Assembly: GCF_014844035.1 (NCBI RefSeq)
Contig: NZ_CP062159.1
Location: forward strand, 2,666,001 to 2,730,000
Length of the DNA stretch: 64,000 nucleotides
Source of the DNA: Flavobacterium sp. MDT1-60
GTDB taxonomy: Bacteria; Bacteroidota; Bacteroidia; Flavobacteriales; Flavobacteriaceae
Reading direction: 5' to 3'
A model generated the notes under the pieces. The model saw nothing but the letters and a program-made list of their open reading frames with translations, was not told the DNA's origin and ran no database searches. Positions 43,459 through 52,448 of the stretch are shown here, piece after piece. The stretch's first letter is position 1. Each line of letters starts with the position of its first letter. The position numbers were made by a program, and so were the translations under genes.

Positions 43459-43968
43459 TTACACTTTAGTTAACATCTTAAAAATATCATTTAATTGTTT
43501 GGTATGTCGTTGGGTATGAATGAGTGCGAAAGAAATCCATTCTAAAATGGTAAACTTTTCAAATCCGGGAACTTGAAAATCAAGGCAAGTTAATGTTAAA
43601 TTATGGATTTCGGCCAAGGTCAATAAATCAGATTCTTTATTGAGCAGTTCCAGAGTTTGTTCATTTTTATTGTAGTCCGTAATTTCAGGTAGTAGATAAT
43701 CCGGGGAGTTCATTTTTATGTTGAAGTTTAAAAACAGAGCTTCGATATCTTTAATGTACAGATCTGGCTTTCTGTTCGTCTTTTCTGTTTTTCCTAAAAA
43801 TAATGTGGCATAACCGGAACAGGCCTTAAGAATATGCTGCGTTGTTTGTCCTGCCGTCCAGCTTCCGTGATAAGGAACGGTATTGAGCTCAGCTTCAGAA
43901 AACTTAGAATGAATTTCGTTTAAATTTTTGAATGTTTCGACAATGTTGGCTTGAAGAGCTGTTTTCAT
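43459..43968 (-). CDS. DinB-superfamily protein
   Basis: 169 residues forming a four-helix bundle. Candidate metal-binding histidines lie in GSWTAGQTTQHILKAC and in the late ALIHTQRHTKQLNDIF segment, as in DinB/YfiT proteins. These may act as metal-dependent thiol transferases; the substrate is unknown. It is followed 9 bp from the VOC gene and is likely in a unit with it. Confidence 0.75.
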   Translation of the reverse strand: MKTALQANIVETFKNLNEIHSKFSEAELNTVPYHGSWTAGQTTQHILKACSGYATLFLGKTEKTNRKPDLYIKDIEALFLNFNIKMNSPDYLLPEITDYNKNEQTLELLNKESDLLTLAEIHNLTLTCLDFQVPGFEKFTILEWISFALIHTQRHTKQLNDIFKMLTKV

Positions 43969-43977
43969 TTTTCTGAT

Positions 43978-44364
43978 TTAAATTGTGAATTCATTTACTG
44001 ATGTGATCCACCAGACATTTCCAAAAGGATCTGTTACGCCACAAGTACGGCCATATTCCTGATCACTTAATCCCATCAATTCTGTGGCTCCTTCTTCCAT
44101 TGCTTTTTTGAAACTTTCATCGGCATTTGGGACATACACAAATAAGTTTGCCGTTTGTGGTTTCCAATCATTAGTTGCGTCCGTTACCATGATAGTACTT
44201 CCGTGAATGGTAATTTCAGCATGTAATGCAGTGCCGTCATCACGTAATTTAGGTGCATGTAACACGGTCGCATTGAAAACATTTTTTGTGAAGTCAATAA
44301 AGTTTAATGCACCATTTAGAATTAAATATGGCATTACGGTTTGATGATTCTTTGGAATATTCAT
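43978..44364 (-). CDS. VOC/glyoxalase-like protein (PhnB-like)
   Basis: 128 residues with paired beta-alpha-beta units: VMPYLILNGALNFIDFTKNVFNATVLH, HAEITIHGSTIMVTDA and VTDPFGNVWWIT. This is the fold of glyoxalase/bleomycin-resistance proteins. It is probably a small cytoplasmic lyase, isomerase or binding protein. Nine bp from the DinB-like gene. Confidence 0.8.
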   Translation of the reverse strand: MNIPKNHQTVMPYLILNGALNFIDFTKNVFNATVLHAPKLRDDGTALHAEITIHGSTIMVTDATNDWKPQTANLFVYVPNADESFKKAMEEGATELMGLSDQEYGRTCGVTDPFGNVWWITSVNEFTI

Positions 44365-44438
44365 TTTGTATGATTTGATGATTAGTGATTAACCAAATTT
44401 ATAATTAAATATTTAAAAATCAAATGATTATATTTTTA

Positions 44439-44648
44439 TTACAAAAGTACTTCGCAATGAAAACCGTACGAATCAAGAAGTTCGATAATTTTTTTATGTG
44501 AAATGGAAGCGCCATGAATTCGCAGAATTTTATCACAATCTTCCAAATCAAAATTGATCGCACTGTTTGGAAAATGCTCAAGAAGTTTCCCCACAATCAA
44601 AATAGATTGTTCGACTTCCTGAACATTTGTTTTGAAAACTTCTATCAT
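44439..44648 (-). CDS. Small ferredoxin-fold protein (69 aa), heavy-metal-domain-like without the Cys motif
   Basis: 69 residues with a beta-alpha-beta-beta-alpha-beta pattern (MIEVFKTNVQEVEQSILIVGKLLEHFPN... CDKILRIHG... IIELLDSYGFHCEVLL) like a metal-chaperone fold, but it lacks the CxxC. A metal-transport role is therefore not supported. It lies 12 bp from the DoxX-like gene and is probably co-transcribed with it. Confidence 0.65.
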   Translation of the reverse strand: MIEVFKTNVQEVEQSILIVGKLLEHFPNSAINFDLEDCDKILRIHGASISHKKIIELLDSYGFHCEVLL

Positions 44649-44660
44649 CGTCTTAAAAGT

Positions 44661-45041
44661 TTATAATGCAATATTTTTATAGCGTTCTATTTTATGATAG
44701 TAATGGTATGAAATAGCCAAAATCACTAAAAAGATTAACGGAAAGAAAGATTGAAAATTAACGCCGTCAACTGCAAAATGACTTATAGAGGCAAATATAA
44801 AATCAAAACCAAATCCGGCATAAGCCCATTCTTTTACGTTTTTAGGAATTGATGGAATCACCAGAATTAAAACTCCTAAAATTTTGAATACAACTAAAGC
44901 ATTTCCAAAATATTCAGGATAGCCCAAATGTCGAATTCCCTCTTTAGCCATTTCAGACTGAGAAGTCAAAGCCGGCATAACGCCTTCAAACAAGAAAATA
45001 ATAGTTGTAGTAATCCAGAAAATAATCTTTGCTTTTTTCAT
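44661..45041 (-). CDS. DoxX-like membrane protein
   Basis: 126 residues, four membrane helices. The sequence MPALTSQSEMAKEGIRHLGYPEYFGNALVVFKILGVLILVIP and AYAGFGFDFIFASISHFAVDG match the DoxX-like small family. Function is uncertain (respiratory or oxidative-stress membrane protein). It is first in a pair with the 69-aa gene. Confidence 0.8.
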   Translation of the reverse strand: MKKAKIIFWITTTIIFLFEGVMPALTSQSEMAKEGIRHLGYPEYFGNALVVFKILGVLILVIPSIPKNVKEWAYAGFGFDFIFASISHFAVDGVNFQSFFPLIFLVILAISYHYYHKIERYKNIAL

Positions 45042-45328
45042 GTGGTTTTGTTTTAAATAGTTATTAGTTAATTATTTATACAAATCTACTAATGTTATTT
45101 TTCTTACGGAATAGTTATTTACGACTATTTTAGGGGCATTTGGGACAGATTGAAGGATTTTAGATTTTAGAGGGTTGATTTTAGATTTTGAAAGAGAATA
45201 GAGGCAAGAAGCAAGAAGCAAGAGAATAGAACATAGAGAATAGAATATAGAGGCAAGAAACAAGAAGAAAGAAATCTGCTGGATCTGCAAAATCTGCGAG
45301 AGGCTTTTTTAATAAAGTAACCACAAAG

Positions 45329-45457
45329 TTTTGTCACCCTGAGGAACGAAGGGCCGCACACGAAACTCTACACAGAATTCGTCAATCTTGTCAATGTAGA
45401 AATCGCCAATCTTTGTCGAACAGCTAGTGCGACCCTTCGTTCCTCAGGGTGACAAAA
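45329..45457. repeat. 31-bp inverted repeat TTTTGTCACCCTGAGGAACG... / mirror
   Basis: Arms at 45329-45359 and 45427-45457 differ at one base; the loop is about 67 bp. This repeat is richer in G+C than its surroundings. Confidence 0.85.
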
Positions 45458-45610
45458 TAGCGATAAATCTCAAAATGTAACAAAAACAAAAAACAAAAAA
45501 TCTGTGACAATCCATTCAAATCCGCGTCATCCGCGTACCATTTTCAACACAATCCAAAACAAACCCTTGCGAACTTAGCGTAACCTCTTTGCGTCCCTTG
45601 CGGTTAAGTC

Positions 45611-45645
45611 AAAAAAAACGCTGCAAAACCGAAGTCTTACAGCGT
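45611..45645 (-). terminator. Terminator of the RND efflux operon
   Basis: ACGCTG / CAGCGT hairpin; on the minus strand it is followed by TTTTTTT. Confidence 0.8.
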
Positions 45646-45677
45646 CATCTCAAATAAATAAATAATTAAAACGGGTA

Positions 45678-47096
45678 TTATCTCCAACCACCGCCCAATG
45701 CACGATATAACTCGGTATTGGCAGAAAGTTGTGCTCTTTTTATATCAGCTAATTCTAATTCGCTTTGCAATAAACTGGCTTGTGCAGAAAGTACTTCAAG
45801 GTATTCCGCCATTCCGTTTTTAAATAACAGATTGGCATTTTTAATCGCTTGTTGCAACGTTTTAACACGTTCCTGAAGAAAAGCTTCCTGTTGCTGTAAT
45901 TTTTCAACAGCCACCAAAGCATCAGCAACTTCACTCACTGCTACCAAAACAGACTGTCTGAAATTGATAACGGCTTTTTCTCTTTCAACAACAGCAATAT
46001 TATATTGTGTTCTTACTTTTTTATTGTTCAATAAAGGTTGTGTTAAACCTCCCGCAACCGTTCCGAATAATGAAGCCGGAATATTGAACCAATTACTGGT
46101 TTCGAATGAATTCACGCCACCTTGTGCTGTAATTCTAAGTGCAGGATAAAAATCTGCTTTTGTGATTCCGACATTAGCGTTGGCTACTTTTAAAGCCAAT
46201 TCAGCACTTTTTACATCTGGTCTTCTGCTTACTAATGAAGACGGAATTCCGATAGTGGCATTGTTTTTTACAGCTATAGTGCTCAAACGAATCGTTCTTT
46301 CTTTTGAATCAGGAAAAGATCCTGTCAATACGCTCAAAGCATTTTCCTGAATGGCAATGTTTTGTTCCAATAACGGAATCAATTGCGCTGAGTTTAATTT
46401 CTGTGCTTCCGATTGCTGAATAGCCAATGAAGTAACTTGTCCTGCATCGTATTTCAATTTGATGATAGTAGTTGTGCTATCGTTCAGTTTTAGAGTTTGT
46501 CTGGCAATTTCTAATTGTGCATCCAACATCAAAAGATTGTAATATCCTTTAGAAACATTGGCAACAATAGTGGTTTGCAATGCTTTTTTTACTTCTTCAG
46601 ATTGAAGATATTCTGCAAAGGCCCCCTTTTTCTGATTTTTGATTTTCCCCCAAATATCAGCTTCCCATGAAAGTGTTGCTCCGGCTGTAAAATCATTAAT
46701 ATGATTTTGACCCAAAGCCTGACCCAGGTTTTTTCCTGTAAAACTATTGTCTGACGGATTGCTTGTGCTGGCATTAACACCCAAATTAATCTGAGGAACA
46801 TTGTTCCACTTTGATTGTGTAAATCGGTATTGCGCAATTTCGATGTTTTTAGTAGCGATTTGTAAATCGTTATTTCGAACTACCGCACTGTCAATAAGCT
46901 TGATAATATCTTTTTCTGTAAAGAAGTTTTTCCACTCCAAATCGGCAATACTCGTCGTATCTTTTGAAACCGATGCATTCCTGAAATTCTCAGGAAGTGC
47001 ATCTTTTGGAGTTTCAATATCCTTCGAAACAGAACAGGATATCAATGTGGTGATCAAAATAGCGACCATCACGATTTTGGTTATATACTTTTTCAT
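45678..47096 (-). CDS. TolC/OprM-type outer-membrane efflux lipoprotein
   Basis: 472 residues from ATG 47096 (MKKYITKIVMVAILITTLISC lipobox). Two outer-membrane-efflux (OEP) repeats: early DLQIATKNIEIAQYRFTQSKWNNVPQINLG and late RRPDVKSAELALKVANANVGITKADFYPALRITAQGG. It forms the outer channel of the pump. Last gene of the operon: TetR-regulated MFP, RND, 37-aa peptide, this. Confidence 0.93.
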   Translation of the reverse strand: MKKYITKIVMVAILITTLISCSVSKDIETPKDALPENFRNASVSKDTTSIADLEWKNFFTEKDIIKLIDSAVVRNNDLQIATKNIEIAQYRFTQSKWNNVPQINLGVNASTSNPSDNSFTGKNLGQALGQNHINDFTAGATLSWEADIWGKIKNQKKGAFAEYLQSEEVKKALQTTIVANVSKGYYNLLMLDAQLEIARQTLKLNDSTTTIIKLKYDAGQVTSLAIQQSEAQKLNSAQLIPLLEQNIAIQENALSVLTGSFPDSKERTIRLSTIAVKNNATIGIPSSLVSRRPDVKSAELALKVANANVGITKADFYPALRITAQGGVNSFETSNWFNIPASLFGTVAGGLTQPLLNNKKVRTQYNIAVVEREKAVINFRQSVLVAVSEVADALVAVEKLQQQEAFLQERVKTLQQAIKNANLLFKNGMAEYLEVLSAQASLLQSELELADIKRAQLSANTELYRALGGGWR

Positions 47097-47110
47097 TTTA
47101 TATTTTGTCA

Positions 47111-47224
47111 TTAAATTTCTGTACAAGTATCTTTTTTAGTTTCAAGATCTCTTGAGATTCTGTACGATATATAGCCGATGCCAAATATAATGGCCACCAG
47201 AATTGTCGTTATATAATTTTCCAT
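47111..47224 (-). CDS. 37-aa single-span membrane peptide inside the RND efflux operon
   Basis: ATG at 47224 starts 2 bp after the RND stop codon (47227-47229); TAA is at 47111-47113, 14 bp before the TolC start. The product MENYITTILVAIIFGIGYIS then YRISRDLETKKDTCTEI has one hydrophobic helix (about residues 4-20) and a charged C-terminal tail, like AcrZ or KdpF-type small subunits. The position, tight spacing and coding orientation make it a good microprotein candidate that could bind and modulate the pump. No homology evidence. Confidence 0.65.
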   Translation of the reverse strand: MENYITTILVAIIFGIGYISYRISRDLETKKDTCTEI

Positions 47225-47226
47225 AT

Positions 47227-50200
47227 TTATTTTTCTTCTTCGTTATGAACTACAGCTACCGGTTTTCCAGTAACTTTTTCTTGTAAATGTTGGAATACGA
47301 TGAATAAAACCGGGATGATCAACAACCCAAGAATTACTCCTGAAATCATACCTCCGGCGGCACCAATACTAATCGAGTGGTTACCTTGTGCTGATGGTCC
47401 TTTGGCACTCATCATCGGAATTAATCCTACTACGAAAGCCAGTGACGTCATGATAATTGGACGTAAACGTAGTTTAGCTGCATCGATAGAAGCTTTAACC
47501 AAGGCCTGTCCGGATTTTCGTTTCTGGACGGCGAACTCGACAATCAAAATCGCGTTCTTGGCGAGCAATCCAATTAACATTACCAATGCAACCTGTACAT
47601 AAATGTTGTTTTCAATTCCTGTTAAACCAATCGCTACAAATACTCCAAAAATTCCTGCAGGTATTGATAAGATTACTGCTAAAGGCAAGATGTAACTTTC
47701 GTACTGTGCAGCAAGTAAGAAATAGACGAATATCAAACACAGTAAGAAAATTGTTGCCGATTGACCTCCGGAAGAAATTTCTTCACGGGTTTGTCCTGAG
47801 AATTCATAACTATAACCTGCAGGTAATTGTTGAGCTGCTACTTCTTCAATCGCTTTAATGGCATCTCCGGAACTAAATCCAGGTTTCGGAATCGCATTAA
47901 TTGAAATCGAATTAAACAAGTTGTATCTTGAAGCGGTTTCAGAGCCATAAATACGGCTTAGTTTTACCAGAGTATTTATTGGGACCATTTCGCCATTTTT
48001 GTTTTTTACAAAAACTCTGTCAATTGCTGATGGATCTGCTCTGTCGGCTATATCTGCCTGAACTACAACTCGGTAATATTTACCAAATCGGTTAAAGTCG
48101 GATGCTTGTGCACTACCAAAATAAGCCTGCATCGTTTGCAGAATATCTTTTACTTTAACACCTAACTGATCTGCTTTTTCATCGTTAATATCCAATTGTA
48201 ATTGAGGATAATCGGCTTTGAAACTGGTAAAAGCTACCGCGATTTCAGGGCGTTTCATTAGCTCTCCAATAAAGTTTTGTGAGATTCCACTAAACTTGTC
48301 CAGCTTACCCCCGGTTTTGTCCTGAAGAACTAAATCCAAAGCTTCAACATTACTAAATCCAGGAACGGTTGGGAAACTGAATACGAAGAAACTTCCACCT
48401 GAAATCGCGCCCAATTGGCCACGAACCTGATTCATGATTTCCTCAATATTTTTAACATCACCACGTTCTTCATTTGGTTTAAGCAATACGAAAACAACTG
48501 CCGATGAAGGGCTTGTAGAATTCGTCAATAAGTTGAAACCAGAGATAGCTGTTACAAATCGTGATGCATCTAAACGTTTTAAAGTGTTTTCCGCCTGCGT
48601 CATTACTTTCTGAGTTCCGTCAAGAGATGTTCCGGATGGTGTATTAACTGCAATGGCGATAAAACCTTGATCTTCTGTTGGGATAAATCCTGCAGGAGTG
48701 GTTTTAACCATTACAATTGTTGCGAAAGTAATTAAAGCCAATCCACCTAAACTAACCCATTTGTTACGAATTAAGAATTTTAATCCGCCTACATAACGGT
48801 TGGTCAATGATTCAAAACTATTGTTGAATCCGGTAAAGAATTTTTCTTTAAATCCTTGTTTTTTGTATGGAGCATCTCCTTCGTGTGCAGCATGATTATC
48901 TTTTAAGAATAAAGCGGCAAGGGCAGGGGACAATGTCAAAGCGTTGACGGCTGAAATTACAATTGCAATTGCCATTGTAAAAGCAAACTGACGATAGAAT
49001 ACTCCCGTTGAACCTTCCATAAAACCGACCGGCAGGAATACAGCAGCCATTACCAGCGTAATCGAGATAATAGCACCCGTTATTTCGTGCATTGCTTCAT
49101 GTGTGGCTACTTTTGGAGACAAATGTTTGTGCTCCATTTTCGCATGCACGGCTTCGACGACGACAATCGCATCATCCACCACAATACCAATCGCTAAGAT
49201 TAAAGCGAAAAGCGTTAAAAGGTTGATCGAAAATCCGAATAACTGCATGAAGAAGAACGTTCCTAAAATTGCTACAGGTACAGCAATGGCCGGAATTAAT
49301 GTTGATCTGAAATCCTGCAAGAAGATGAATACCACAATAAATACCAGTATAAAAGCTTCAATCAAAGTATGTTCAACCTGTTCGATCGATTGGTCTAACG
49401 ATACTTTTGTACTATAGAAAATATTGTGTTTTATCCCAGCTGGGAAATCTTTAGAGGCTTTCACCATCAATTTATTAATCGCAATCTGAATTTCATTTGA
49501 GTTAGAACCTGCTAACTGAATAACACCAATTACAACTCCTTTTTTACCGTTCAAACGAGTTAAACTGTTATAAGAATAAGCACCAAGCTCAACTCTGGCA
49601 ACATCTTTTAAACGAAGAATAGAACCGTCAGCATTGGAACGAATCGCAATGTTTTGATAATCCTCCGGTTTGGTAAGTTTCCCTTTGTATTTAATTACAT
49701 ATTCAAAAACTTCTTTACTTCTTTCTCCAAATTTACCCGGAGCAGCTTCTAAACTTTTGTCCTGAATAGCTGCCATAACTTCATTTGGCGTAACATTATA
49801 AGTCGACATTTGAGTAGGGTTTAACCAAACTCTCATCGAGTAATCTTTAACTCCACCAAAAATACTGGCAGAACCAACACCCGGAATACGTTTAATCTCC
49901 GGAATAATATTAATTTGAGCATAATTGGCAACAAAAGTCTGATCGTATTTCGATTCGTCTTCGGTATATATACCAATCGCCATGATGAAACTGTTTTGTT
50001 GTTTTGCGGTGATTACACCTTGCTGAACAACCTCTGCAGGCAACTGACTTGTCGCCTGAGCAACTCTGTTCTGAACGTTAACTGCGGCCTGATCGGCATC
50101 TGTACCTAATTTAAAGAAAACAGTAATCGCTAATGTACCATCGTTACTCGCTGTTGAACTCATGTACGTCATGTTTTCAACACCATTTATTGATTCTTCC

Positions 50201-50394
50201 AGAGACGGTGCAACCGAACGTAAAACCGTTTCGGCATTCGCTCCCGGATAAACCGCCGTTACTAAAACCGATGGTGGCGCAATATCAGGAAACTGTTGTA
50301 AGGGCAATTTTGTAAGTCCAAGTACACCCAGGATCACCAATAAAATGGAGATTACGGTTGCCAGTACAGGTCTTTGTATAAATATTTTGAACAT
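47227..50394 (-). CDS. RND efflux pump inner-membrane subunit (HAE1/AcrB-like)
   Basis: 1055 residues with the classic AcrB outline: FIQRPVLATVISILLVILG start, GIVVDDAIVVVEAV with the paired Asp of the proton path in TM4, a LLAKNAILIVEFA Lys in TM10, and two large periplasmic loops. HAE1 members export drugs, dyes or solvents; specificity is unknown. It sits between the MFP and TolC genes; a 37-aa peptide frame follows immediately. Confidence 0.95.
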   Translation of the reverse strand: MFKIFIQRPVLATVISILLVILGVLGLTKLPLQQFPDIAPPSVLVTAVYPGANAETVLRSVAPSLEESINGVENMTYMSSTASNDGTLAITVFFKLGTDADQAAVNVQNRVAQATSQLPAEVVQQGVITAKQQNSFIMAIGIYTEDESKYDQTFVANYAQINIIPEIKRIPGVGSASIFGGVKDYSMRVWLNPTQMSTYNVTPNEVMAAIQDKSLEAAPGKFGERSKEVFEYVIKYKGKLTKPEDYQNIAIRSNADGSILRLKDVARVELGAYSYNSLTRLNGKKGVVIGVIQLAGSNSNEIQIAINKLMVKASKDFPAGIKHNIFYSTKVSLDQSIEQVEHTLIEAFILVFIVVFIFLQDFRSTLIPAIAVPVAILGTFFFMQLFGFSINLLTLFALILAIGIVVDDAIVVVEAVHAKMEHKHLSPKVATHEAMHEITGAIISITLVMAAVFLPVGFMEGSTGVFYRQFAFTMAIAIVISAVNALTLSPALAALFLKDNHAAHEGDAPYKKQGFKEKFFTGFNNSFESLTNRYVGGLKFLIRNKWVSLGGLALITFATIVMVKTTPAGFIPTEDQGFIAIAVNTPSGTSLDGTQKVMTQAENTLKRLDASRFVTAISGFNLLTNSTSPSSAVVFVLLKPNEERGDVKNIEEIMNQVRGQLGAISGGSFFVFSFPTVPGFSNVEALDLVLQDKTGGKLDKFSGISQNFIGELMKRPEIAVAFTSFKADYPQLQLDINDEKADQLGVKVKDILQTMQAYFGSAQASDFNRFGKYYRVVVQADIADRADPSAIDRVFVKNKNGEMVPINTLVKLSRIYGSETASRYNLFNSISINAIPKPGFSSGDAIKAIEEVAAQQLPAGYSYEFSGQTREEISSGGQSATIFLLCLIFVYFLLAAQYESYILPLAVILSIPAGIFGVFVAIGLTGIENNIYVQVALVMLIGLLAKNAILIVEFAVQKRKSGQALVKASIDAAKLRLRPIIMTSLAFVVGLIPMMSAKGPSAQGNHSISIGAAGGMISGVILGLLIIPVLFIVFQHLQEKVTGKPVAVVHNEEEK

Positions 50395-50405
50395 TGTCGT
50401 AAAAA

Positions 50406-51554
50406 TTATTTTTTGTTAATTATTTGGGCAACTTCAGCAGTTGATTTTTGAGGTTGGATCACTTGTCCTTCCTGAAGTTTATCGATTCCGCTCAATACAA
50501 TTTGGTCGCCAGATTTTACACCATCTTTAATCAGGTAATTGGTTCCGCTTTTACCAAGAATCGTGATAGGCATTTTGTTTACTTTATTTCCTTTGTTTAG
50601 GGTATAAACAAACACTTTATCCTGCATTTCTATCGTAGCCGATTGTGGTACCAGAATCGCATCGTCATGATTGATTCCTAAACGAATTTTTCCTGTATTT
50701 CCAGAACGTAAAGTTCCGTTTGCATTTGGGAAAGTCGCTCTTAAAGTAATCGCACCCGTGTTTTTATCAAATTGACCATCCACCATATCAATTTTTCCTG
50801 ATTGTGCATAAGCATTATTATCAGCAAGAATTAAAGTTACAGGAGGTAATTTTTTGATTTTATCACCAAGGGTATTTCCTGCATATTGCGATTTGAATTT
50901 GATGAAATCAGTTTCACCTAAAGAGAAGTAAACAAAAACTTCGTGCACATCAGAAAGTTTGGTTAACGGTTCAATATCAGTAGCCGAAACTAAACTTCCT
51001 TGTTTTTTAGGTAATCTTCCAATGTAACCACTAACAGGGGCTGTTACATTAGTGTATCCTAAATTAATTTTAGCCGATTCTACCATTGCTCTTGCTTGCT
51101 CGATATTAGCAGCAGCAATTTTTTGAGAAGCTTTGGCAGTTTTTAACTGATAATCAGAAACTACTTTATTTTGTACTAAAGGAGTTAATTTGTCTACTTC
51201 TAACTGAGCGTTTATTAAAGCTGCTTCAGAAGCATGAAGGCTGGCCAAAGCATTATTTAATTGCTCACGGAAAGGGCGTTCGTTTATTTTGAATAAAGTT
51301 TGACCTTTATTTACATAAGCACCTTCATCTACTAAAACGCGATCAAGGTTTCCGCTTACTTGCGGGCGAATCTCCACGTCTACTGTTCCTTGTATCGAAG
51401 CTGGATATTCAGCATCAGTAACAGCATCAGAGTTTTGAATCGCTAAAACAGGCAGGAGAGGAGCTGCCGGAGCAGGAGCCTGCGCTTTATCTGCACAACT
51501 ACTTAGTACAAGTGCCAGAATAAAACTGGTTATAATTACATTTTTCATTTTCAT
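50406..51554 (-). CDS. RND periplasmic adaptor (membrane-fusion protein)
   Basis: 382 residues from ATG 51554 (MKMKNVIITSFILALVLSSC lipobox). Biotinyl-lipoyl half motifs (VEIRPQVSGNLDRVLVDEGAYVNKGQTLFKI and GYTNVTAPVSGYIGRLPKKQGSLVSA) flank the hairpin (HASEAALINAQLEVDKLTPLVQNKVVSDYQL). It bridges pump and channel. A longer upstream open frame overlaps operator-like motifs, so the 51554 start is favoured. 11 bp to the RND gene. Confidence 0.93.
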   Translation of the reverse strand: MKMKNVIITSFILALVLSSCADKAQAPAPAAPLLPVLAIQNSDAVTDAEYPASIQGTVDVEIRPQVSGNLDRVLVDEGAYVNKGQTLFKINERPFREQLNNALASLHASEAALINAQLEVDKLTPLVQNKVVSDYQLKTAKASQKIAAANIEQARAMVESAKINLGYTNVTAPVSGYIGRLPKKQGSLVSATDIEPLTKLSDVHEVFVYFSLGETDFIKFKSQYAGNTLGDKIKKLPPVTLILADNNAYAQSGKIDMVDGQFDKNTGAITLRATFPNANGTLRSGNTGKIRLGINHDDAILVPQSATIEMQDKVFVYTLNKGNKVNKMPITILGKSGTNYLIKDGVKSGDQIVLSGIDKLQEGQVIQPQKSTAEVAQIINKK

Positions 51555-51640
51555 ATTGGTTTTAATTTGTTGGACATTTATTTGAGTTAAAATCTTTTGT
51601 ATTCTTGTATTCCCGGGATTCATAATTAATTGTATTAAAT

Positions 51641-51657
51641 TATCTAACGATGTTAAG
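51641..51657 (-). promoter_or_regulatory. Operator-like site 1 (TATCTAACGATGTTAAG) before the RND operon
   Basis: This resembles sites 2-4: preceded by ATTAAAT, core (C)TAAC-nnn-GTTAAG. A near-consensus -7 word on the minus strand (complement at 51668-51675) lies next to it. Confidence 0.5.
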
Positions 51658-51723
51658 TTAAAGAGGGCAAAATTCCATATAGTGAGCCCATTCCGATCCT
51701 TTAAAAAAATCGGTATTAAATTA

Positions 51724-51739
51724 TTTATCATTGTTAAGT
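51724..51739 (-). promoter_or_regulatory. Operator-like site 2 (TTTATCATTGTTAAGT)
   Basis: Preceded by ATTAAATTA, with the GTTAAGTA half shared with sites 1 and 3; the left half is diverged. Confidence 0.4.
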
Positions 51740-51780
51740 AAATAGTAAAAAAAGGTTACTAAATTACTCTAATTAAATTT

Positions 51781-51797
51781 TCTAACACTGTTAAGTA
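51781..51797 (-). promoter_or_regulatory. Operator-like site 3 (TCTAACACTGTTAAGTA)
   Basis: Preceded by ATTAAATTT. Core CTAAC-ACT-GTTAAG matches site 1 and the perfect palindrome of site 4. Confidence 0.5.
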
Positions 51798-51812
51798 GAA
51801 TGGAAAATTTTT

Positions 51813-52406
51813 TTACTGTATTGATTTGATGATACCACTAATGGCATCTTTTAAAATTTGAGCATTTATGGTTGCCATGACATCACTTTTATTAATGATA
51901 TTAATGGCAATTAAACCGTGAATAACAGAAAAGAAAGTAAAATACTTCTGTTTAATAATATCCTCACTCGGATTACTGTTTTTCATAATTTCCGCTATGA
52001 CCGCAGTAAATAATTTATAAGGCGCCTCTGCAGCTGAACATTGCTGCGAACAACAATTCATTTGTACACCAAACATTACCTGATACATTTCAGTGTCTGT
52101 AAAGGCAAAATCCCAATAGGCCATCCACATGGCTTCTAATTGATCTTCTGGTTTGTCAAATTTTGCTCTGGCTTCCTGAAGTTCTTTCGATAACTTAATG
52201 AAACCTTTGCCTGTCAACTCTGTTAATATGGCATCTTTATTAGAAAAATACTCATAGATGATAGGAGCTGTATATTCAATTTTATCTGCAATCTTACGCA
52301 TACTCAAACCATTCCAACCTTCTTCTTTTACGATATCATAAGCAGCGCCAAGAATATTATTTCTTGTCTCTTCTTTTTGTCTTAAAATACGATCTTTACT
52401 TGCCAT
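51813..52406 (-). CDS. TetR-family repressor of the RND efflux operon
   Basis: 197 residues from ATG 52406 (MASKDRILRQKEETRNNILGAAYDIVKEEG). The N-terminal TetR helix-turn-helix is present (WNGLSMRKIADKIEYTAPIIYEYFSNKDAILTELTGKGF). The ligand domain contains an unusual Cys cluster (NCCSQQCSAAEAP), perhaps redox- or metal-sensing, but this is speculation. It lies upstream of and in the same direction as the efflux operon, with four operator-like sites around both promoters, including one beside its own -7 word. Confidence 0.9.
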   Translation of the reverse strand: MASKDRILRQKEETRNNILGAAYDIVKEEGWNGLSMRKIADKIEYTAPIIYEYFSNKDAILTELTGKGFIKLSKELQEARAKFDKPEDQLEAMWMAYWDFAFTDTEMYQVMFGVQMNCCSQQCSAAEAPYKLFTAVIAEIMKNSNPSEDIIKQKYFTFFSVIHGLIAINIINKSDVMATINAQILKDAISGIIKSIQ

Positions 52407-52425
52407 TTTGATAAGTATTAAATAA

Positions 52426-52440
52426 TCTAACACCGTTAGG
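52426..52440 (-). promoter_or_regulatory. Operator-like site 4 (perfect palindrome CTAAC-ACC-GTTAG)
   Basis: CTAACACCGTTAG lies 20 bp before the TetR start and directly beside the -7 word at 52441-52448. A bound repressor would cover the transcription start, giving autorepression. Confidence 0.6.
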
Positions 52441-52448
52441 CAAATGTA
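52441..52448 (-). promoter_or_regulatory. Candidate -7 element (TACATTTG on minus strand) of the TetR gene
   Basis: The complement of CAAATGTA reads TACATTTG, an exact TAnnTTTG match, adjacent to operator site 4. Confidence 0.55.

Larger units (their letters stand above)
45042..45677. repeat. Repeat-filled spacer, about 640 bp
   Basis: It holds purine-rich AGAGGCAAGAAGC words (45195-45265), AATCTGCTGGATCTGC (45271-45290), a large inverted repeat (45329-45359 with 45427-45457), and AACTTAGCG...TTGCGGTTAAG of the AACCGCAAAG family (45570-45610). No gene seen. Confidence 0.7.

Noticed and set aside
44439..44648. Copper chaperone (heavy-metal domain)
   Set aside because: The CxxC metal motif is missing.
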